In this document: piece after piece, positions 33,800-42,873 of the stretch
How the letters are laid out: each line of letters opens with the position of its first letter
Position numbering within the stretch: position 1 is the stretch's first letter
Assembly: GCF_017873855.1 (NCBI RefSeq)
Contig: NZ_JAGGKR010000001.1
Span: 1,240,001-1,304,000, forward strand
Source: Methanolinea mesophila
Lineage (GTDB): Archaea; Halobacteriota; Methanomicrobia; Methanomicrobiales; Methanospirillaceae
Length of the DNA stretch: 64,000 bases
Reading direction: 5' to 3'
Position numbers and translations under genes: made by a program
Notes under the pieces: model-generated
Seen by the model: the letters and a program-made list of their open reading frames with translations, nothing else
Database searches by the model: none
What the model was told of the DNA's origin: nothing

Positions 33800-35050
33800 A
33801 TGCGCATCGGCATCGACGACACCGATTCCCCCCGCGGCATGTGCACCACCTACCTCGGGGCATTGCTCGCACGGAGGCTCGCTTCGGCGGGAATGGTCGT
33901 CCGGGAGCTCCGCCTGGTCCGGCTCAACCCCAACGTGGCGTGGAAGACGCGGGGGAATGCGGCCATCGCGATCACGGTCGACGGGAGCCCGGCCACCGCC
34001 TTCGAGATGGCCTGCAGGGCGGTGGAGGAGTACGCCGACATGGATTGCGAGAATACGAACCCGGGCGTGGTAGTGGCGACCCGTCCGCTGGACCCGGCAT
34101 TTTACGTAAAGGCGGTCCGGGACTTCTGCGAAATCGAAGAAGCGGAACAATTTCTGGTTTCTTCCGGGGCGATATTCCGGGGATACAAGAACAAGAGGGG
34201 ACTGATCGGAGCCGCTGCAGCGGTTGCAAGCGAATTTCCGGATTGTACCTACGAGCTGCTGGCCTACAGGGACGAGGGCCGCTGGGGGACCCCGAGAGCG
34301 GTCGACCGGGAGAGCATCTTTTCTGCGGATTCCCACACGTTCCCCCACACCTGGGACTCGGTGGACCGGGAGAACCGGGTAGTGGTCTGTGTCCCCCACA
34401 GCCCCGACCCGGTGCTCTTCGGGATCCGGGGGGAGCGGCCGGGATGGCTCTCCCTCGCGAGGGAGCACATCATCTCCGAGAAGCCTTCCCTGGAGCAGGT
34501 CTTCGTCACCAACCAGGGAACCGATGCCCACCTCCTGGAGGAGCCCGCCGGCCGGATGAAGGAGGGATGTTCCTATCTTCTCAGGGGCACCGTTGCCGGT
34601 CCGGCAGTGACCGCGAAAGGGGGTCACGTCTCGTTCCCCCTCGAATGCGAGGATGGTACCTGCGTGCAGTGCATGGCCTACGAGCCCACCAAGAACTTCA
34701 GGGAGATAGTGAGGAGCCTGCTCCCCGGCGACCGGCTGGTGGTCGCCGGGAGTTACAAAGGGGGGAGCATCAACCTCGAAAAGCTCAGGGTTGTCGTCGT
34801 CGCGGCCCCGGTGACCTCCCGGCCTCCGGTCTGCGAGCGGTGCGGGAAGAGGATGACCAGCGCCGGGACCGGGAAAGGATTCAAGTGCAGGAGGTGCGGG
34901 GGGAGGAGCCGCGAGGCGGAGACCCGCCAGGTCTCCCGGTCGCTTGCGCCGGGATGGTACGAAGTCCCTCCCATCGCCCGCAGGCACCTGGCCCGGCCCC
35001 TCTGCCGGGGCGACCCCGGGAGCAACTTTATTCCGGGGAGGAGTACCTGA
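33800..35050 (+). CDS. tiaS: tRNA(Ile2) 2-agmatinylcytidine synthetase TiaS
   Basis: Attaches agmatine to C34 of tRNA-Ile2 so that it reads AUA; archaea-specific and usually essential. It is 416 residues from ATG 33800, starting MRIGIDDTDSPRGMCTTYLG, the defining N-terminal motif. An OB-fold region (LLRGTVAGPAVTAKGGHVSF) and a C-terminal zinc ribbon (CERCGKRM, then CRRCGG) complete the standard domain order. The gene ends 5 bases before the deoxyhypusine synthase start. Confidence 0.94.
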   Translation: MRIGIDDTDSPRGMCTTYLGALLARRLASAGMVVRELRLVRLNPNVAWKTRGNAAIAITVDGSPATAFEMACRAVEEYADMDCENTNPGVVVATRPLDPAFYVKAVRDFCEIEEAEQFLVSSGAIFRGYKNKRGLIGAAAAVASEFPDCTYELLAYRDEGRWGTPRAVDRESIFSADSHTFPHTWDSVDRENRVVVCVPHSPDPVLFGIRGERPGWLSLAREHIISEKPSLEQVFVTNQGTDAHLLEEPAGRMKEGCSYLLRGTVAGPAVTAKGGHVSFPLECEDGTCVQCMAYEPTKNFREIVRSLLPGDRLVVAGSYKGGSINLEKLRVVVVAAPVTSRPPVCERCGKRMTSAGTGKGFKCRRCGGRSREAETRQVSRSLAPGWYEVPPIARRHLARPLCRGDPGSNFIPGRST

Positions 35051-35055
35051 TACAC

Positions 35056-35985
35056 ATGCACTGCGGGGACCCGGTGGAACAGGTGGCGCTCCGGCCAGGA
35101 ATGACGGTAGGAGAACTTGTGGACGCCCTTTCACGAGCGGGGGCCTATAACGGCGGGGCGCTGGCGAAGGCGGCCGGAATCTATGAGCGGATGCTCCGCG
35201 ACCCCGAAGCGGTGAAGTTCTTCGGGCTCGCGGGGGCCATGGTCCCTGCGGGGATGGGACGGATCGTCTCCGACCTCATCGACCGGGGGCACATTGACGT
35301 GCTGGTCACCACCGGGGCCAATATGACCCACGACATCATCGAGGCCCTGGGCTGCCGGCATTTCCACGGGACCGCCGAATGCTCGGACATCGAACTCCGC
35401 CACGACGAGATCAACCGTATCTACGACGTCTTCCTGCCGAACGAGGCGTTCATCCGGTTCGAGGAGTTCATGCAGCAGGCGCTCTCCGAACTTCCCTCCG
35501 AGCCGGTGTCCATCGCACAACTCTTACAGCACCTCGGCGAGCGGCTGGACCGGGGGATCCTGGCCTCGGCGGTGAGGGAAGAGGTCCCGGTATTCTGCCC
35601 CGCGGTGGCGGATTCGATGATCGGGCTCCAGTACTGGCTCTTCTCCCAGACCCACAGGGCGACGGTGGACACCTTCTCCGACATGAAGCCCCTGATCGAC
35701 CTCTGCTTCTCGGCGGAGCGGACCGGTGCCATCCTCGTGGGCGGCGGGGTGCCCAAGAACTTCATCCTCCAGAGCATGCTGATGACCCCGAACGGGTTCA
35801 CCTACGCGGTGCAGCTCACCGGGGACCGGCCCGACCTCGGCGGGCTCTCCGGGGCCACCCTGGACGAGGCAAGGTCCTGGGGGAAGATCACCGAGGAGGC
35901 CGAGGCGGTCACGGTGTACGGGGACGCGACCATCACCCTGCCGGTCCTCGTGGCCGCGGTGTGGGAGAGGCTGTCCCATGCCTGA
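35056..35985 (+). CDS. dys: Deoxyhypusine synthase
   Basis: Transfers the aminobutyl group of spermidine (or an analogue) to a lysine of aIF5A. It is 309 residues. The catalytic-lysine motif GGGVPKNFILQ lies near residue 240, and the NAD-binding pattern (VTTGANMTHDIIEALG, then GLQYWLFSQTHR) is intact. ATG 35056 follows the tiaS stop; the frame is open upstream only as out-of-frame tiaS. It overlaps pyrF by 8 bases, so tiaS-dys-pyrF looks like one transcription unit. Confidence 0.93.
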   Translation: MHCGDPVEQVALRPGMTVGELVDALSRAGAYNGGALAKAAGIYERMLRDPEAVKFFGLAGAMVPAGMGRIVSDLIDRGHIDVLVTTGANMTHDIIEALGCRHFHGTAECSDIELRHDEINRIYDVFLPNEAFIRFEEFMQQALSELPSEPVSIAQLLQHLGERLDRGILASAVREEVPVFCPAVADSMIGLQYWLFSQTHRATVDTFSDMKPLIDLCFSAERTGAILVGGGVPKNFILQSMLMTPNGFTYAVQLTGDRPDLGGLSGATLDEARSWGKITEEAEAVTVYGDATITLPVLVAAVWERLSHA

Positions 35986-36613
35986 CCTTATACTGGCCCT
36001 GGACCCCACCGACCGGGAGGAGGCGCTCCGGATCGCCGGTCTCGCCTCCCCCCACCTTGACGCGATCAAGATCGGGTACCCTCTGGTGCTCGGTGCAGGC
36101 CTTTCCATCGCCCGAGAGTTCGAGGCGTTCGGCCTCCCCCTGATCGCCGACTTCAAGGTGGCCGATATTCCCAACACCAACCGGCTGATCGCCGACCAGG
36201 TCTTTGACGCCGGGTTCCACGCGATCATCTGCCAGGGGTTTCCGGGGAGCGATTCGGTCCTCGCCTGCGTGGAGTCCGCCCACGGGTATGGGGGTGAGTG
36301 TTACGTGGTGGCAGAGATGAGCCATCCGGGCGGGACCGAATTCTTCTCCGGCGGCGTCGCCGAGCGGATCGCCCGCCTCGCAGTGGACTGCCACGCGGAC
36401 GGGATCATAGCCCCGGCTACCCGCCCCGACCGGGTCAGGGCGCTGCGGGAGATCGTGGGAACCCGGAAGATCCTCTCCCCCGGGGTGGGAGCCCAGGGCG
36501 GCGATCTCTCGCAGATCGCGGACCTCGTGGACGGGGTGATCGTCGGGCGGGCCATTTATGGCGCCGATGACCCCGCTCTGGCCGCACAATCGTTTTCCCT
36601 GCTCCGCCGATGA
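35978..36613 (+). CDS. pyrF: Orotidine 5'-phosphate decarboxylase
   Basis: Final step of UMP synthesis. It is 211 residues, the archaeal size. DAIKIGYPLVLG, then LIADFKVADIPNTNR, hold the catalytic Lys-Asp network; LSPGVGAQGGDLSQ and GVIVGRAIYGADDPA form the phosphate-binding end. It starts within the last 8 bases of dys. Confidence 0.94.
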   Translation: MPDLILALDPTDREEALRIAGLASPHLDAIKIGYPLVLGAGLSIAREFEAFGLPLIADFKVADIPNTNRLIADQVFDAGFHAIICQGFPGSDSVLACVESAHGYGGECYVVAEMSHPGGTEFFSGGVAERIARLAVDCHADGIIAPATRPDRVRALREIVGTRKILSPGVGAQGGDLSQIADLVDGVIVGRAIYGADDPALAAQSFSLLRR

Positions 36614-36719
36614 TGAGACGACCGGGCTGACACAGGATGATGAGCCCTATGAGTCACCTGAGGCGGAGTCAGGGTAACCAGAGCGACTGTTTTATCGTTT
36701 CGCCTGTCTATTGGATAGC

Positions 36720-37082
36720 ATGGAGTGGAGCGAGGAACAACGGGAACTGGCACGCAGATTCAGGAGACTTGAGGATATTCCGGCAAACGAACGCCGCTAC
36801 AAGTGTTATACCTGTCATCTTGTGGTCGACGAATCCCCCTGCCCGCGGTGCGGCGAGGAGCACCTCACCATCATGTGCCCCCTGGACCACTGCCACTGTT
36901 CCCACGAAGTGCTCTCGAAGATAGAGTACTGCCCCCTCTGCGGGGAACCGGTATGCCCGGAGTGCGGGTCGCACGACGTGGTCCAGATCAGCCGCGTCAC
37001 GGGGTACCTCCAGGAGGTATCCGGATGGAACGCGGGGAAACAGCAGGAACTTAAAGACCGGACCCGCTATACCGTCGCATGA
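36720..37082 (+). CDS. Free-standing anaerobic ribonucleotide reductase C-terminal-like (glycyl-radical/zinc) protein
   Basis: A 120-residue protein from ATG 36720 with several Cys pairs ([25 protein letters not shown]), followed by [20 protein letters not shown] and ending KDRTRYTVA. The CxxC...CxxC plus RVTGY...WNxGKxxExxxR block is what is found at the C-terminus of class III reductase NrdD, where it contains the zinc site and the glycyl-radical glycine. Here it stands alone, without the 500-residue catalytic barrel. It overlaps the CbiZ gene by four bases. It may be a spare radical domain, as YfiD is for pyruvate formate-lyase, or a zinc protein derived from NrdD; neither is shown. Confidence 0.72.
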   Translation: MEWSEEQRELARRFRRLEDIPANERRYKCYTCHLVVDESPCPRCGEEHLTIMCPLDHCHCSHEVLSKIEYCPLCGEPVCPECGSHDVVQISRVTGYLQEVSGWNAGKQQELKDRTRYTVA

Positions 37083-37999
37083 GGTATTATCTCCGCGACG
37101 GGTCGCTTTTTATCAGGGGCCGGTTCCTGGCCGCGAGTACCGGGATACAGGGCGGGGTCCGCCGCGTCTCCACCATTCTTTCTCACACGGTCCGCCCGGA
37201 CTGGGACGGCAAAGAACCCGAGCGGGAGCTTTCCCTGCAGGTCGCACGCGCCGGTCTCCCGCCCGATTATTTCGGGCTTCTTACCGCAGTCCCGATGCGG
37301 AACCTCTGTGTACTCTCCTACGGGACGCTTACCGTTTTTATCACCGCGGGGGTCAGCAATCCGGACCCTGAATTCCATCCGGAAATTTGCCCGGACGAGC
37401 GGGCCCATACAATCAATATCATCCTTCACTCGGGCGAGGGGATGAGCGAGGGGGCGTTGCTGGAGTGCATCATCACCGCCACGGGGGCGAAGGCCGCAGC
37501 CCTTCACTCGCTGGGTTACCCCTTCTCTGGGACCACCACCGACGCGGTGATCGTGGCATGCGAGGGGGAGAACGTCCATCGCTACGCCGGTACGGGCACC
37601 GAACTGGGGAAGCGGATCGCCCGGGCCGTCCTCCACGGGGTCCCCGAGGCCCTGAAGCGCCAGCAGGGGGAGATATCCCGGGATCGCCCCTCGTTCTTCA
37701 TCTTCTCCCGGTACGGCGGGGAGCACTGGGTGGAATGGGTCCCCGAGGACTGTCCTTATTATCCCTGTCACTTCCCCGGCCAGCGGTGCGATTTCTGCTA
37801 CTGCCCGTTCTATCCCTGCCGGGATGAGGGGCTCGGCCAGTGGATGGAAAGCTCCTCGGGCGGGAAGGTGTGGAATTGCAGCCGGTGCACGCTGGTGCAC
37901 GAGCCCGAGGTGACGGAGTATCTAAGGGCCCACCCTGAGGCGTCGCTCGCGGAACTTCGCGCGGTAGAGAAAAGGCTTAAAAAACCCCGGGAATCCTGA
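37079..37999 (+). CDS. cbiZ: Adenosylcobinamide amidohydrolase CbiZ with C-terminal Cys-rich domain
   Basis: Salvages cobinamide by cleaving its side chain to adenosylcobyric acid for B12 synthesis. Residues ~1-215 are CbiZ ([41 protein letters not shown]). Residues ~222-275 are a separate cysteine-rich small domain (PF04071 type) containing [13 protein letters not shown] and [10 protein letters not shown], with a later CSRC. This fusion suits a metal-binding or Fe-S module. The start overlaps the upstream NrdD-tail-like gene, tying the two together. Confidence 0.88.
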   Translation: MRYYLRDGSLFIRGRFLAASTGIQGGVRRVSTILSHTVRPDWDGKEPERELSLQVARAGLPPDYFGLLTAVPMRNLCVLSYGTLTVFITAGVSNPDPEFHPEICPDERAHTINIILHSGEGMSEGALLECIITATGAKAAALHSLGYPFSGTTTDAVIVACEGENVHRYAGTGTELGKRIARAVLHGVPEALKRQQGEISRDRPSFFIFSRYGGEHWVEWVPEDCPYYPCHFPGQRCDFCYCPFYPCRDEGLGQWMESSSGGKVWNCSRCTLVHEPEVTEYLRAHPEASLAELRAVEKRLKKPRES

Positions 38000-38115
38000 A
38001 ATCCCTGAAATCTGTCCGAATGAGTCTTATCTCATACGGACACGCCTGAAGTCATTTTTTTCACTTCGTGGCGTTGTTGCCAGGATGCCCTGCAGCACCC
38101 CCGGCGGAAAAAAAA

Positions 38116-38310
38116 TTATTCGCTGATCCCGAGCGCGGTGAGGAGTTCCTCGAGGGGAATCCCGTGTGCCTGCGCCGCCTCGCGGATGGTCTCGCCCCTG
38201 GCGATGGCACACCCGACGCACCCCATCCCGAATTTGAACAACACTTCGGTTGATTCGGGCTTGGCCTTGAGGAGGTCGTAAATCGTGCTGTCTGCTGTGA
38301 CTTTTTCCAT
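38116..38310 (-). CDS. DUF1858 small redox-disulfide protein
   Basis: A 64-residue protein of the DUF1858 family: MEKVTADSTIYDLL, then MGCVGCAIARGETIREAAQ, with the redox-type CxxC. In other organisms this domain accompanies hybrid-cluster and sulfur/nitrosative-stress proteins; here it is a single gene. GTTTAAGTAG about 25-33 bases upstream looks like its TATA box. Confidence 0.87.
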   Translation of the reverse strand: MEKVTADSTIYDLLKAKPESTEVLFKFGMGCVGCAIARGETIREAAQAHGIPLEELLTALGISE

Positions 38311-38431
38311 ATCTTTAGTAATGTACCGATAGGCTACTTAAACCTGCACTTGTGGGCCCCATGGGGATCAGTTTCACCACCCGCTCGAAGCATTATTACC
38401 CGGACGGGAACGAAGTGATCACTGGAGATGT

Positions 38432-39670
38432 ATGAACATGGATTTTTCCGAAACTGCAGAAAGAATCTCCCAGAAATTTGCGCAAAAAGGCTATGAGGCC
38501 GATAAGTCCTCGATCGAGAAGAAACTCCGCCGCCTGGTCCAGGAGTTCGGAGTCCCCCCCGCCGAGGCGGAGCGGACCGTGACCAACGAGCTCTCCAAGC
38601 AGTTCTCCATACCCCCGACGAGCGGGGGCGGCCCCGGGGCCGAGCAGGAGAAGGAGATCAACGGGCTCTCACCCGGAGAATGGGTCACCCTGAACGGAAA
38701 GGTGGTGGCCCTCACCCGCCCGCCGTCGCAGGTGATCGCCCAGACCGGTATTTTTGCCGATCCCACGGGGGCGATACGGTTCGTGGTCTGGGCAAAGGCG
38801 AACGCCACTCCGATGGAGATGGGCAAATGGTACCGGATCGAATCCGCGGTGGTGGACGAATACAAGGGAGTGGCGAACCTGAAGATCCACTCCGGGAGCA
38901 CCGTCAAGGAGATCGAGCCGGGGCCTTCATTCTTCCCCCAGGTCACCCCTGTCAGGGACCTCGCTCCGGGGGTGGGCAGCGTTCGTGCCAAGGTGATCCA
39001 GGAGTGGGAGGTCACTCACGAGCGGATGTTCCAGTCCGGACTTCTCGCCGACGAGAGCGGGACCATCAAGTTCGTGATCTGGCGTGAAGACGGGGTCGAG
39101 AGGCTCGAGGAGGGGAAAGTATACAACATCTTCTACGCCCAGGTGGACGAATACAACGGCCGGCTCTCCCTCAACCTGAATACCGCGACCTGCCTCGCCG
39201 AGGAAGGCGATATCGAGGTCGCATCCGGGGACACCACCGCCACGGGGGCGTTCGTCTCACTCACCCAGGGATCAGGCCTGGTGAAGCGGTGCCCGGTGGA
39301 GGGGTGCAACCGGGTCCTCTCCCGGCAGAACTACTGCCCGGTCCATGAGATCCAGCCGGACTTCAAGTACGACCTCCGGATCAAGGGATGGCTGGACAAC
39401 GGGGAGAAGACCTGGGACGTGCTGGTCCAGAAGGCGAACGTGGAGACGCTCACCGGGATTACCCTGGACCAGGCGGTGGAGATCGCGGAGAACAATCCCC
39501 TGGGGATGGACGAGGTCTTTCTCCGGATGCGGGATACCATTCTCGGGAGGTACCTCACCTGCCGGGGCCGGGAGATCGAGGGACGGATACTGGTCTCGTC
39601 CTGCAGTTTCGAACATTTCTCCCCCGATACACTTGCTGCGCTGCTCAACCGGGCGGGAGGTGAGTCCTGA
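38432..39670 (+). CDS. rpa: Replication protein A, large subunit (ssDNA-binding)
   Basis: A 412-residue archaeal RPA. After a helical N-terminus (about 1-70), two clear OB folds appear: LSPGEWVTLNGKVVALTR...FVVW (about 75-165) and LAPGVGSVRAKVIQEWEV...FVIW (about 178-262). A zinc finger, CPVEGCNRVLSRQNYC (about 288-304), precedes a C-terminal OB-like domain. ATG 38432 has GGAG five bases upstream; a second ATG is two codons later. Its stop overlaps the start of its partner gene by one base. Confidence 0.92.
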   Translation: MNMDFSETAERISQKFAQKGYEADKSSIEKKLRRLVQEFGVPPAEAERTVTNELSKQFSIPPTSGGGPGAEQEKEINGLSPGEWVTLNGKVVALTRPPSQVIAQTGIFADPTGAIRFVVWAKANATPMEMGKWYRIESAVVDEYKGVANLKIHSGSTVKEIEPGPSFFPQVTPVRDLAPGVGSVRAKVIQEWEVTHERMFQSGLLADESGTIKFVIWREDGVERLEEGKVYNIFYAQVDEYNGRLSLNLNTATCLAEEGDIEVASGDTTATGAFVSLTQGSGLVKRCPVEGCNRVLSRQNYCPVHEIQPDFKYDLRIKGWLDNGEKTWDVLVQKANVETLTGITLDQAVEIAENNPLGMDEVFLRMRDTILGRYLTCRGREIEGRILVSSCSFEHFSPDTLAALLNRAGGES

Positions 39671-40260
39671 TGGCGAACGGTGCACGGACCGGCCCCCGGA
39701 GGGACGCCCCCTTCGAGCGCGAGGCGGCGAGGAGAGTCTTCTCCCAGGAACTCAGAGAAGCGCGAATCCATTTCAAGGACGGGGAGGATGAAAAGAGTCC
39801 CACCTACGTCCTCCTCCCCTCGGGAGAGCGGTGCAACCGGGTCTTCCTGGTGGGCACCCTTACGGAGAAGCGGAAACAGGGGGAGCAGAACGTATTCTAC
39901 CGGGGACGGGTGGTGGACCCCACCGGGACGTTCATGATCATGGCCGGGAGCTACCAGCCGGAGGCGATGCAGCAGATCGCCCGCATCGAACCCCCGGCCT
40001 TCGTGGCGATCGTAGGGAAACCGAACGTGTACGAGACGCCCGACGGAACATTCCTGATTACCATCCGGTGCGAGTCGGTGACGGTGGTGGACAAGGAAGT
40101 GCGGGATACCTGGGTTCTCGATGCCGCAGAGCGGACCCTGGACCGCCTGGACCGGTTCGGGACCACGCCGGACTCCGAGCGGGCGAAGAAAGAGTACGGC
40201 ATCGATCCCGCTCTATGGCGGAAGATGGTCTACGATGCCCTGGCCCAGATGAAATTATAA
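39670..40260 (+). CDS. RPA-associated protein (COG3390 type)
   Basis: A 196-residue OB-fold partner of archaeal RPA. FEREAARRVFSQELREA forms the N-terminal helix; RVFLVGTLTEKRKQGEQNVF and GRVVDPTGTFMIMAGSYQP form the single OB fold; a C-terminal helical tail follows. It is translationally coupled to rpa (stop and start overlap in TGATG), as in haloarchaea and Methanosarcinales, where the partners bind each other. Confidence 0.9.
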   Translation: MANGARTGPRRDAPFEREAARRVFSQELREARIHFKDGEDEKSPTYVLLPSGERCNRVFLVGTLTEKRKQGEQNVFYRGRVVDPTGTFMIMAGSYQPEAMQQIARIEPPAFVAIVGKPNVYETPDGTFLITIRCESVTVVDKEVRDTWVLDAAERTLDRLDRFGTTPDSERAKKEYGIDPALWRKMVYDALAQMKL

Positions 40261-40636
40261 CCCTTTTTCACGTGAATTTCGCGGAATACTTCCTTGGATT
40301 TTTCCGGAAGATCGAAGACCTCACCTTGTTTTTTTACGGGATATTTGCGCTCGTCCGGTATGGATGCATGACTACATTTATGCCTTTTAAAAAGAGCCTT
40401 AACTATATCGAGAGAACCGGCGGCCGGGTCCGGGGTGGCATTCCGTTTGATGGCAGGGGTTTTTCCATACCAGTGATGTGCACACGTGAGCGCCACGCTC
40501 CCGGTTACCGGGTTCCTCACGCGGGAGGAAAGGGCGTCTGAAGAAAAACGAAGAGCGGTTCCGGAGGCTGGACCGGAAGATCGAAGACCTCAGATCGGCC
40601 ACCCTGGAGACTGAGAGCCAGGAAGAGACCGGCTCT
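40261..40636. other. Region upstream of the PAS/GAF gene
   Basis: 376 bases. An exact 20-base direct repeat (CCGGAAGATCGAAGACCTCA) occurs at 40304-40323 and again at 40573-40592. TATA-like stretches lie at 40382-40395. From the stop at 40487 onward the PAS frame is open, and a GGGAGG box at 40523-40528 sits 9 bases before an in-frame CTG (40538), so the 3' part may be coding. Confidence 0.5.
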
Positions 40637-42733
40637 TTGATCAGGGAGTGCGGAGAGGTCCTGAAAGAACTGGAAGCGGCGTCACGCGATCTCGGAGAGC
40701 GGGAGCAGCAGCTGGAATCGCACTATCATGCACTCACCGGAGAAAGCCGGAGGTTCTGGGCCCTGTTCTCCGAGACCCCGCTGGGGTACCTGGTCACCGA
40801 CAGGGAGGGAGCGATCGAAGAGGCCAACCCTGCATCGGAAGAACTTCTCGGGATGACCTCCCCCGAACTCCGGGGGACCCTGGTGTTCCGGTACATCCCC
40901 CCGGCCCGGGAGCAGGCTCTCCGTAAGGCCCTTAACAAGAGCGTGACCAGGAAGAAGAGGGAGCGGCTCGAGACGGAACTGGTAAAGAAGAGGGGAGACC
41001 ATCGCCCGGTGGAGATCACCATCGTCCCGGCATCCGTAGATGACTCCGGAACTGAACTCCACTGGACGATCCGGGACGTCTCCCTCGAGAGACGTGCGGA
41101 AGAAGAGACCAGGGAACGTGCCCTCCTTGAAGAGCTCTTCGCCGGTATCTCCCGGAGGTTTATATCCCGCACTTCCGGGGACACCGGGGAGATCTTTGAT
41201 GAGGCGCTCCGGGAACTCGGGACTTACGCCGGCGTGGACCGGTGCGTCCTCCTCATCCTGGACCCCGGTGATGTGACCATCACGGGGGTCTCGGAGTGGT
41301 GCCGGGAGGACACCTCACGCATCGCCGATTTCCTTCTGGGGACATCCCTCGAATCGTTCCCCTGGCTGCTCCCTCAGATCCGGCTCGGCGAAGTGATCGA
41401 AGTACCCCGGATGGAGAAACTCCCTCCCGGGGCCTCGGCAGAACAGCGCTACTGGAAGAACCTGAAGGTGCAGATGGCCCTGGTCATCCCCCTCCTGGTG
41501 AACGAAGAACCCGCCGGGGCGCTATTTCTCGAGCACACCCGGAAAAAGAAGCGCTGGGCGGCGGCACGGGTGGAGATGATCCAGACTGCTGGGTCCCTGT
41601 TCGCCAATATGGTGGCCCGGTTACGTGACGAGGAGGCGCTCAGGGTCAGCGAGGAGCAGTACCGCACACTCTTCGAGAACTTCCTAAACCCGGTCTTCAT
41701 CGCGGGGGATGACGGGCGGTTCACCGATGCAAATGTCGCAGCGATGGACTTCATGGAACGATCGGTAGAGGACATCCGCGAGCACAGTCTCGAAGACTGG
41801 CTCCCCGGCATCAAGGCGATGATGCCCCCCGCACCCGAGCGGCAGATCGTTCCCCGGACCATCGAGACAGAGTACACCGTAAACGGGAAGACCAAGACGC
41901 TTCTGATGAACGTGGTCCCGTTCCCGATCCGGGGAAGAACCCTGCTGTACGGGCTGGGACAGGACATCACCGCCCGGAAGATGGCCGAGAAGGAGGTGGA
42001 AGACGCCCGTGTCTTTGTGGAGGGGATCATCCACGCCGCTTCGCCCTCGATGGTGGTGGTCACCAGCGACATGAGGGTGGCATTTGCAAACAGGTCATTT
42101 TACGACGCGTTCGGGCTTTCCAGCGAGGCAGTCCTGCACCGGGTCTTCTTCGATATCGGGAAGGCCGACTTCGGCGCGGGAGGGCTCAGGGATAAGATCG
42201 CGGAGGTGTTCCGGGGAGGCACACCGCTGGTGAACTTCGAGTTCCAGCACATGAACACACGGGGGGAGCTGAAGGTCCTGAATATATCGGCCAGCCTGAT
42301 CCGGCGGAGCGCCCCCTTCGCCCCCATGGTGGTCATCGTTATCACCGACATCACCGAACGGAAAAAGATGGAAGAAGCGCTCGAGCGAAGCAGGGAGCTC
42401 TACCGGTATATCGCCTCCTTTACCCAGGAAAATCCCTCCCCCATCCTGGAAGTGCGTGAAGACGGGAGTGTCGCCTTCTCGAACGTCGCAGCCGGCCTCG
42501 CCCTCCGGAGGAGGGGGTTCGAGAACCCCGAGCGCTTCTTCCCGATGGACATGCCCTGGATCCTGGCCGAATTGAAGCAGGGAAACAACGGGTTCTTCTT
42601 CCGGGAAGTGCAGCTCGGCGAGACGTACTTCGGTGAGACCATCTACCTCTCGCCCGAGCAGAAGACGGTCCGGATTTATGCCCAGGACCTCACCGCACAG
42701 AGAAAAAAGCGGACAGGGGAGGGAGACCGGTGA
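40637..42733 (+). CDS. PAS/GAF multi-domain sensor protein without kinase domain
   Basis: A 698-residue soluble sensor from TTG 40637. Domain order: coiled-coil lead (1-30), PAS (about 35-150; YLVTDREGAIEEANPASEELLGM), GAF (about 155-330), PAS (about 340-450), PAS (about 460-580; ending VIVITDITERKKMEEALERS) and a degenerate PAS to the end. No His-box, ATPase, GGDEF or methyl-accepting region follows. The frame is open upstream to 40490 and the coiled coil continues there; CTG 40538 with a good Shine-Dalgarno is a possible true start. A response-regulator gene lies 140 bases downstream. Confidence 0.8.
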   Translation: MIRECGEVLKELEAASRDLGEREQQLESHYHALTGESRRFWALFSETPLGYLVTDREGAIEEANPASEELLGMTSPELRGTLVFRYIPPAREQALRKALNKSVTRKKRERLETELVKKRGDHRPVEITIVPASVDDSGTELHWTIRDVSLERRAEEETRERALLEELFAGISRRFISRTSGDTGEIFDEALRELGTYAGVDRCVLLILDPGDVTITGVSEWCREDTSRIADFLLGTSLESFPWLLPQIRLGEVIEVPRMEKLPPGASAEQRYWKNLKVQMALVIPLLVNEEPAGALFLEHTRKKKRWAAARVEMIQTAGSLFANMVARLRDEEALRVSEEQYRTLFENFLNPVFIAGDDGRFTDANVAAMDFMERSVEDIREHSLEDWLPGIKAMMPPAPERQIVPRTIETEYTVNGKTKTLLMNVVPFPIRGRTLLYGLGQDITARKMAEKEVEDARVFVEGIIHAASPSMVVVTSDMRVAFANRSFYDAFGLSSEAVLHRVFFDIGKADFGAGGLRDKIAEVFRGGTPLVNFEFQHMNTRGELKVLNISASLIRRSAPFAPMVVIVITDITERKKMEEALERSRELYRYIASFTQENPSPILEVREDGSVAFSNVAAGLALRRRGFENPERFFPMDMPWILAELKQGNNGFFFREVQLGETYFGETIYLSPEQKTVRIYAQDLTAQRKKRTGEGDR

Positions 42734-42873
42734 CGGGGAACGGTCCTGATGGTGATGGCCCGGGGGGTGTAAACCCAAAATTTTTTATTCTCGGCCCGGC
42801 ATGGATAGATAACCGTCAATCCGGTCAGGTCGCAGCAATGCATTGCGGAAGAACATGAGAGGAATGTGAGAGA

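Noticed and set aside
36614-36719. Possible cobalamin or other riboswitch before the NrdD-tail/CbiZ pair
   Set aside because: The 106-base gap is too short and lacks a B12-box-like sequence.
40358-40541. Continuation of a plus-strand frame from the RPA region, ending in GGKGV
   Set aside because: It has no independent start signal and no domain; the coiled-coil reading of the PAS frame is favoured in this stretch.
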